DNA from: Shewanella sp. HN-41
Lineage (GTDB): Bacteria > Pseudomonadota > Gammaproteobacteria > Enterobacterales > Shewanellaceae
Length of the DNA: 64,000 nt
Assembly: GCF_000217915.1 (NCBI RefSeq)
Contig: NZ_AFOZ01000002.1
Coordinates: 38,146 to 102,145 of the forward strand
Direction of reading: 5' to 3'
Shown here: positions 54,445 through 62,400 of the stretch, piece by piece
Numbering within the stretch: position 1 is the first letter of the stretch
Layout of the letters: the number at the start of each line of letters is the position of its first letter
The notes under the pieces: generated by a model
Databases searched by the model: none
Told to the model about the DNA's origin: nothing
Seen by the model: the letters and a program-made list of their open reading frames with translations, nothing else
Position numbers and translations under genes: made by a program

Positions 54445-54456
54445 AGGAGAATCACT

Positions 54457-54987
54457 ATGGATGCTTATATGGGTGATATCCGTTTATTTGCGGGTAACTT
54501 TGCACCTAGAGGCTGGATGTTGTGCGCTGGTCAGCTATTGAGTATTAGCGAGCAGACTACGCTTTTCGCACTGATTGGAACGACATACGGTGGTGATGGA
54601 GTCACTACTTTCCAGATGCCTGATTTACGCGGCCGGCTGCCGGTTGGGCAGGGAAATGGCCCTGGCCTTACTTCTCGCATTATTGGCCAGCAATTGGGTG
54701 TTGAATCTGTGACCTTGTTAACGCCGCAAATACCTTCACACAGCCATAGTTTTTCGGCGAGCACAGCAAGTTCCTCCACATCATCCAGCCCTGCGGGTAA
54801 TGTCTTTGCTCACAGTAATACCGATAATATTTATACACCTTTGCCGACGACCGGTGCCGATCCCCAAGTTATGAATGCACTCAGTGTGCAAGCCTCCGGG
54901 GGAACACAACCACACAATAACATCATGCCTACCACAGCGATAAATTACATCATGTGTGTTGAAGGCATTTTCCCATCGCGTAATTAA
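54457..54987 (+). CDS. Phage-tail-collar domain protein 2
   Basis: The 176-residue paralogue of the preceding gene starts 12 bp after it. Collar domain: MGDIRLFAGNFAPRGWMLCA, GQLLSISEQTTLFALIGTTY and TFQMPDLRGRLPVGQ; ending CVEGIFPSRN. The middle segment (SFSASTASSSTSSSPAGN) is Ser-rich. It has a strong ribosome-binding site (GAGGAG). Confidence 0.92.
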   Translation: MDAYMGDIRLFAGNFAPRGWMLCAGQLLSISEQTTLFALIGTTYGGDGVTTFQMPDLRGRLPVGQGNGPGLTSRIIGQQLGVESVTLLTPQIPSHSHSFSASTASSSTSSSPAGNVFAHSNTDNIYTPLPTTGADPQVMNALSVQASGGTQPHNNIMPTTAINYIMCVEGIFPSRN

Positions 54988-54998
54988 GGAGCGAAATT

Positions 54999-55535
54999 AT
55001 GGATCCATTTATTGGTGAAATCCGTTTGTTGCCATTCAGCTTCGCTCCCCGGAATTGGGCGCTGTGTAATGGCCAGATATTGTCAATCGCAAGCAATACC
55101 GCACTATTTTCGATTATTGGTACAACCTACGGCGGCAATGGTACAACCACGTTCCAATTGCCTAATTTGCAGGGGCAGGTCGTTACGGGCGTAGGTCAGG
55201 GGCCCGGACTGAGAACCTGGGATTGGGGTGAACAGTTTGGCGATAATGGCGTGACGCTGATCTCCACTGAAATGCCTGCACACAATCACACGCTGACCGG
55301 TTTGAATAATCTGGGCTCTTTGTCTTCTCCCGCAGCGAATACTTATCTGGCGAAGGATGGACGTAGTGGTGGCATAGTCAACTATATGCAGGCAGCACCC
55401 GGTACGTTAAATACTGCTATGGCACCACCGACTTTAGGTATAAGCGGTGATGGTCAGCCCCATGAAAACCGTCAGCCATTTCTGGCATTGAATTATTGTA
55501 TTGCCCTTTATGGTGTATTTCCGGCGCGCAATTAA
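54999..55535 (+). CDS. Phage-tail-collar domain protein 3
   Basis: The 178-residue third paralogue starts 11 bp after the second. Collar domain: IGEIRLLPFSFAPRNWALCN, GQILSIASNTALFSIIGTTY, TFQLPNLQGQVVTGVGQGPG; ending CIALYGVFPARN. Tandem triplication with diverged middles suggests heteromeric assembly. A terminator follows at 55548. Confidence 0.92.
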   Translation: MDPFIGEIRLLPFSFAPRNWALCNGQILSIASNTALFSIIGTTYGGNGTTTFQLPNLQGQVVTGVGQGPGLRTWDWGEQFGDNGVTLISTEMPAHNHTLTGLNNLGSLSSPAANTYLAKDGRSGGIVNYMQAAPGTLNTAMAPPTLGISGDGQPHENRQPFLALNYCIALYGVFPARN

Positions 55536-55547
55536 TTGGTGAATGAT

Positions 55548-55575
55548 CTCCGGCATTTTTGTCGGGAAGTTTTTT
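55548..55575 (+). terminator. Terminator after the collar operon
   Basis: The stem ccggc / gtcgg (one G-T pair) has a 6-nt loop and is followed by aagtttttt. It is modest but correctly placed 14 bp after the third collar stop. Confidence 0.5.
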
Positions 55576-55607
55576 AATAAATATTTTTTAATTAGTAAGC
55601 CACATTG

Positions 55608-56453
55608 ATGCCCCCAAAATTACATTTTATTTCAGGTTTACCGCGTGCAGGCTCGACACTGCTCGCAGGTATATTGAGGCAAAACCCACACTTTCATGCG
55701 GCCATGAGTAGCCCTGTGGCTGGGTTAGTGAATGGCGCCCTCGAACAAATGGGGGCGGGTAGTGAGTCCTATTCATTTTTCGATGAACATAAACGTAAGG
55801 TCATTTGTCGGGCATTAATAGATGCTTATTACCAAGATAAAAGCCATCCGGTGATTTTTGACACCAACCGTCACTGGACTGCCCGTTTACACCAATTGGT
55901 AGAGTTGGTTGATGATTTTAAGGTGATTTGCTGTGTGCGTAATCCGGCTTGGATTATGGATAGTTTTGAGGTGATTTACCGTAAAAACCCATTTGACTAT
56001 AGCCGCATGTTTAACGCGGCTTCGCGTCAGACGGTTTATAGCCGCTGCGACTCATTAATCAATGCTGGTGGTGCGGTTGGAAGTGCATGGACGGCGCTAA
56101 AGGAAGCCTATTACGGCGAGTTTTCTGATCGCTTGTTATTAGTGGATTACGATCTGCTTACTCAGCATCCAGCACGTACATTGGAATTAATCTATCGCTT
56201 TATTGATGAGCCTTTGTTTGAGCATGATTTTAATCATGTCGACTATGCTGAAAATGAGTTTGACCACAATCTCGGCGTTAAAGGTTTGCATCGCGTTAAA
56301 CAGAAAGTGGAATACAAAAGTCGGCGCAGTATTTTACCGCCTGACTTATTTATGAAATATCAAGAAATGGACTTTTGGCAAGACCAGACAGGTACAGCCG
56401 CCAATATTATTGCAAGTAAAAATATGGCAAGTAAGAAAACCTGTAGCACCTAA
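55608..56453 (+). CDS. Second sulfotransferase-like protein
   Basis: The protein has 281 residues from MPPKLHFISG; a TTG one codon earlier is less likely. The PAPS loop is HFISGLPRAGSTLLAGILRQ near the N-terminus, and the 3'-phosphate motif is CCVRNPAWIMDSFEVIYR. The acceptor side (LVDYDLLTQHPARTLELIYRFI) matches the sulfotransferase family PF13469. It lies between the collar genes and the giant protein gene. It is not closely similar to the sulfotransferase at 51947, so the cluster has two distinct enzymes. Confidence 0.85.
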   Translation: MPPKLHFISGLPRAGSTLLAGILRQNPHFHAAMSSPVAGLVNGALEQMGAGSESYSFFDEHKRKVICRALIDAYYQDKSHPVIFDTNRHWTARLHQLVELVDDFKVICCVRNPAWIMDSFEVIYRKNPFDYSRMFNAASRQTVYSRCDSLINAGGAVGSAWTALKEAYYGEFSDRLLLVDYDLLTQHPARTLELIYRFIDEPLFEHDFNHVDYAENEFDHNLGVKGLHRVKQKVEYKSRRSILPPDLFMKYQEMDFWQDQTGTAANIIASKNMASKKTCST

Positions 56454-56480
56454 TGCAACAAATGAAGGGAATCACTTATC

Positions 56481-59400
56481 ATGAGACACACACTGCTTAG
56501 TGGGCTTTCCTCGCTGTTATTACCACTCGGACTCTATGGTGCTGGTGCAATCGCGGCGCCGAGTTATCAGCGATCCTACTTGAGTGCATCGATAAGTGCA
56601 TCGACCGAACTATTATTGCGTTCAAACACCTCTCTACCAAAGGATCTAGTTGATTTATCTGGCGATCAACTGGATATCCAGAGTGCACATCCGGTGCGTG
56701 AGCTTGTGATTGTCGATGGTGCCGTGACCGAGGCAGATAAATCGGTATTGCGTCGCGGGCTTAAACCGGGCGTGCAATTGGTGGAGTTAGATTCTTCTGT
56801 CGCAGGATTACCGCAATTAATTAATGCACTTGATGGACACAAAAATCTCGCGGCTATTCATGTGGTTTCCCACGCACAAGCGGGTGCTATTTTGCTCGGT
56901 AATTCACGCATCACACCGGAAACAATCCAGCAAGAAGTTCATGCGTTTGCCGCGCTAAAAGGCGCGGTGCGTGAAGGTGGGGATCTGTTATTTTACGGCT
57001 GCGATTTAGCCGCGAATGAAACCGGTGAAGCGCTGCTGGATATCATCAGCAATAACACCGGTTTGGATGTTGCTGCCTCCAATAATTTAACCGGTAATTC
57101 TGAATTACAGGGTGACTGGGATTTGGAAGTTAAGCGCGGAAATATTGAATCGACCTTGGCGTTTTCAGAAAAAGCCCTAGCAGATTTTTCGGGTGTGCTG
57201 ACGCCAGCTGCAAATAACACTTATGGTTTTGTAGGTTGGAATGGACAGGTAACTAAACTGCTCACACAGCCCAGCACTACCCATTTCACATTAGCAGCTA
57301 AGAGTGGTGATGGCGTCGCTCAAAATCTAGGTAGTGGCATTGGCAATTTTGCTTACATGCATGGTGGTGCGACTACCACTAATCATTATTTTTATTTGCG
57401 CGCTGATGGTACCAATACCACTGCATTTGAGCTAACTGGATTAACAGGAGCCGAGTACGCTGGCTACTCTAGTGAATTTACGAATCTGCGTATTATAGGT
57501 TACTTGCAGAGTGGTGGAACGGTTACCTCCTCTACCGTTAACGGAAGTGCAGGTGCTCAAACCTTCACCTTTGGAGCTGGGCAGTTAGGGAATTTTTCTG
57601 GTGTTAAACTAAAAGGGTTCAAATTATTTTTTGATTGCGCTAGTGCTTGTGTTGCTGCAAATGATGGGCCGGAGAACTTTGAGTTTCGTAGCTTCACAGT
57701 CATGAATGCAATTGATACTCCTCCTGCAGACTCAGACGCCACCCTCACCGCCGCAGGCGGTGTTACTGAGCCTATAGGTCTTGCCACCACCATTGATACG
57801 GTCGGTGAAGCTGTGGGTGTTTTTGACTTCACCATCACCGATGGTGGAACTTCTGACAGTTTAGCAACAACAGTATCGCAAATTGTTGTCAATGTTAGTG
57901 GTACCAGTACCGATGCCGAGCGTGGCAAAATTACTTGGCGCCTGAACGGGCCGGATGCCAGCAATGTGACCGGCACTTATAACGCTGGTACAGATACTAT
58001 TACCTTCTCTGGCCTGAGTATTTCCGTTGCTAACGGCGGCAATGAAACCTACACGGTGAATGCCTACTACAACGACAATACGACGCTCACAGAAGATCGC
58101 ACTATTATTTTGAGTGTGGATGGCGATAGCAACCTCACGGTTGGTAGTGCTGGTACGCAGATGGGCGCAACCTCACCAGTTACCAATGGCAGTGGCACAA
58201 CTATTGACGTTGTGGCTAGCCAACTAGTCTTCACCACCCAGCCAGCGGGTTCTGTTTCCGGCGCAGCATTAACTACCCAGCCAGTAGTTAGGGCGCGTGA
58301 TGCATTCGGTAATACCGATGTGGACTTCGCTGAAAATCTTACCTTGACCGAGGCCAGTGCGGGCAGCTTAACCAACAATACTCAGGCGGCTGTCGCTGGT
58401 GTGGCGACATTTACCAACCTGACGTATACCGCCACCGCCGATCAACAAGCATTCACCCTGACCGCGAATGACCAAGATGGTGTTGGTTCAAATTTACCGA
58501 CTGTTGATGCTAATTCTGTAACCTCAGATGTAGTCGCTACTCAATTGGTATTCGATACCCAACCTGCACCTACTAGCGTTATTAGCGGTCAGAACACGGC
58601 TTTCTCTACTGTGCCAATTGTGTCGGCACGCGATGCAAACAGCATTGTGGACACGGGTTACACGACTGGCATTACCTTGGCTGAAGTTAACGGTGCGGGC
58701 AGTGCGACGATAGCGGCGACGGGCGATACCGATGGTAATGGCGCCACAGTGTCTATTACTCCCAGCAATGGTGCATCTACTTTTACGGGTATGCAAATTA
58801 CCTACACCAACGCTGGCGCGGGTAGTGAAACCTTCAATTTGCGTGCATCTTCCGGTGGTTTAACCACGGCCGATAGCAGTCAATTAACGGCGTCGACCAC
58901 ACCGACAGTGACCGATGGGAATATTAGTATTTCAGGTGCTAGTGGTACTGGTGGGACTTATAAAATTGGCGATACAGTTACCGCGACTTGGAACAATACC
59001 GCTGGCGGCAATAATAATGCCGATATCACTGGGGTGACTGTCGATTTCTCGCAATTTGGTGGTGGCGCCGCAGTGGCGGCAACGGATAGCAGTGGAACCT
59101 GGACGGCAACTTATACTATCACCTCAGGTGCGATTGATGCGTCCAGCCGTAATGTCAGCGTGACCGCAACCAATGCCCAAGGGGACACTACTACTGCTGA
59201 CACTACCAATGCCGTTGTGGATAACATTGCGCCAGTCGTCACGGATAGTCATCTCAGTATCAGTGGTGCAACTGGTACCGCAGGTGCCTATAAAATTGGC
59301 GATACAGTAACCGCCAGTTGGAATAATACCGTGGGTGGCGATAACAACACGGATATGATTAGCAGTGCTACGGTGGACTTTTCTGCATTTGGTGGCGGTG

Positions 59401-62400
59401 CTGCGGTGGCGGCGAGCAATAGTAGCGGTACTTGGACTGCAACCTACATTGTTACCTCAGGCGTTCTTGATGCCACAAACCGCAATATCAGCCTAACTGC
59501 GATAGACAATGCGGGTAACAGTACAACAGCCGCAGACACCAGCAACGCAACAGTGGATAACGTTGCACCAATTGTGTCCGATGTTTATATCGGCATTTCC
59601 GGCGGTACTGGTACTGCTGGCGCTTATATTGCTGGTGATACAGTCACTGCCAGCTGGGACAATAGCGCTATCGGTGACAATAACAGCGATACCATCAGTG
59701 CTGTGACGGCTGACTTCAGTCAGTTTGGTGGTGGTGCTGTCGCGGCAACCAATAACAGCGGTACTTGGACGGCGACTTATACCCTAGTCGTGGGTGCTAT
59801 TAATACCAACAATCGTAATGTGTCAGTCACGGCGACGGATAATGCAGGTAATACCAAAACCCAGGCCGATAGCAGCAATGCCGTTGTGGATAGTGTGGTG
59901 CCAACCGTAACCAGTGTCAGCGTTCCGGCCAATGCCACGTATATTACAGGGCAATTCCTCGATTTTACCGTCAATACCAGTGAGGCTATTACTGTAAGTA
60001 CTGTTGGTGGCACGCCGAGTATTGCATTGACGCTCGGTGCATCCACTGTATATGCCAGTTACATTTCCGGTACTGGCAGCAGCGCATTGACTTTCCGCTA
60101 TACAGTGCAAAGTGGCGATCTCGATACCGATGGAATAGTGATCGCAGGGGCGATAGAAACTAATGGTGGAAGCTTAAAAGAGAGCTCCGGTAATAGCTTG
60201 AACTCAGCCTTAAATGCAGTCGGTAGTACCTCGGCCATATTAGTGGATGCGATAGCGCCTACTGTGAGTAGCGTTGCTGTCCCTGCTGATGATACTTATG
60301 TGGTTGGAGAAACCTTGAGTTTTACGGTGAGCGGCACTGAGAATGTGACTGTTAATACGGGCGGTGGTATACCGCGTATCGTCTTGACTATTGGTGGAAC
60401 AACCCGTTATGCCCCATATATCAGTGGCTCTGGAACTGCAAATTTAGTCTTTAATTACACAGTGCAGGTTGGTGATAACGATACCGATGGTATTGGCTTG
60501 GCATCTAGCATTGATGCCAACGGAGGAGCCCTGCTTGACGGCGCGGGTAATAATTTAGTGCTTACGCTGAACTCGGTTGGCTCAACTACCGCCATTCTCG
60601 TGGATACAGCTACACCAACAGTACAGAGTTTTAACCCCCTAGATGGTGATATTGGGGTGACAGTCGGTGCCAATTTTGTGCTGACCATGAATGAAAATAT
60701 TCAACTCGGTAGCGGTAATATCGTTATTTACAACACCGACGATGTGGCCGTAGCGACGATTGATGTGGGTTCACCTGCGGGACAGTTAACGATAACGGCT
60801 GATGTGTTGACTATTAATCCAGCCGCTAACCTAGTTGAAAATACCAGTTATTACATTCAAATCGCCAATGGGGCTATTACCGACTTGGCGGGTAACCTTT
60901 ACGCTGGGATTAGCAATAAAACCGATTGGAACTTTACCGTTGCCGATGTTACACCGCCCGTTGTTTCTGGGATTATCGTGACGGGATCGCCCGCAGCGAA
61001 TGCGGCTAGTCTAGTATTTACTGTGAGTTTTGATGAGGTAGCGAGCAATCTATCTACCGATGATTTTGTACTCACGGCAACAGGCTCGGCAAGTGGCAGT
61101 ATTGCCAGCGTTTCTGCGGCATCCGGAAACAGTGTTGATGTGACTGTGAATACTGTGAGCGGCACTGGTAGCCTGAGACTCGATGTCAAGGCGAATTCCA
61201 ATATCCAAGATGCTTCCGGTAACGGTAATGGAACCAATGGCTATACCGCAGCTTATACTGGTGGTGCAAGCCATACTGCCGATCGCGATGCACCTTTAGC
61301 TCCTTCGGGGCTCGATCTTGCCACGGCTTCCGATTCTGGGATCAGCAGCACAGATAATTTAACCAGTGATACCACTCCGACACTCACAGGTAGCGCCGAG
61401 GCGAATAGCACTGTGACGCTCTCGAGCAGCGTCGATGGCGCATTGGGTACAACAACGGCAGATGGTGCTGGAAATTGGTCGTTTACCACGCCGCTATTAA
61501 CCAGTAATTCGGCGCATAACATCACGGCTACTGCAACCGATGCTTCGGGCAATACAGGTGCGGTGTCGACGGCACTCGTGCTTACGCTCGATACACAAAT
61601 TCCCTCGATAACTAGCTCAGCTCCCGCAGGGGGGGGCGCGGCCGCGGATGCCAGCGTGATATTTAATCTCGCCTTTAGCGAATCAGTGAATAGTCTGACG
61701 ACGGATGATTTTGCTCTGGCGAGCACGGGCACAGCATCTGGCACTATTTCGAGCGTTTCTGCTAGCTCTGGAACGGGTGTCGCCGTCACTGTTAATGGCA
61801 TATCGGGTACGGGTAGTCTGAAGGTGGGTCACACCGCGAGTGATATAGTCGATGATGCGGGTAATGCACTCGGAACCTATAGTGCAGGCACTGCGCACTC
61901 GGTTGATACGGATGCTCCAACTGTTGCGGGAGTCAGTTTTGACCAGGCATCGGTTACCCAGGCAAATCAAAGTGCAATTAGCCTGACCTTAGCGAGTGCC
62001 GAGGTGGGAACCACCGCAAATTACACTATTACCGGCAGTTCAGGCACACCTGTCACAGGCAATATTGCGGTGGCGAGTGTATCCCAGCAGATCACCAATA
62101 TAGATGTGAGTGGCTTAGGGGATGGTACTCTGACTGTGAGCCTGACCTTGACCGATGCGGCGGGTAATGTTTCTAGCCCCGCAGTGACCGATACCATATC
62201 GAAGGATGCTGCAATTCCAGTGGTGAATGTAGTTAATGTTAACGATGGGCACTATGGCGTCGGCAGCGTTATCGATATTACTCTCACACTGACCGAGGAT
62301 GTGGCGGTTTCTGGCACACTTTCTACGCTGTCGCTCGATATCGATGGTGTGGCTCGCCAAGCGGTATTCGTATCAGCTACCAGCGGTGTGCTGACCTATC

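Noticed and set aside
53923..55535. Prophage remnant based on tail-collar genes
   Set aside because: No capsid, portal, lysis or integrase genes are present, and the collar proteins match the stand-alone Mdp type with non-phage neighbours.
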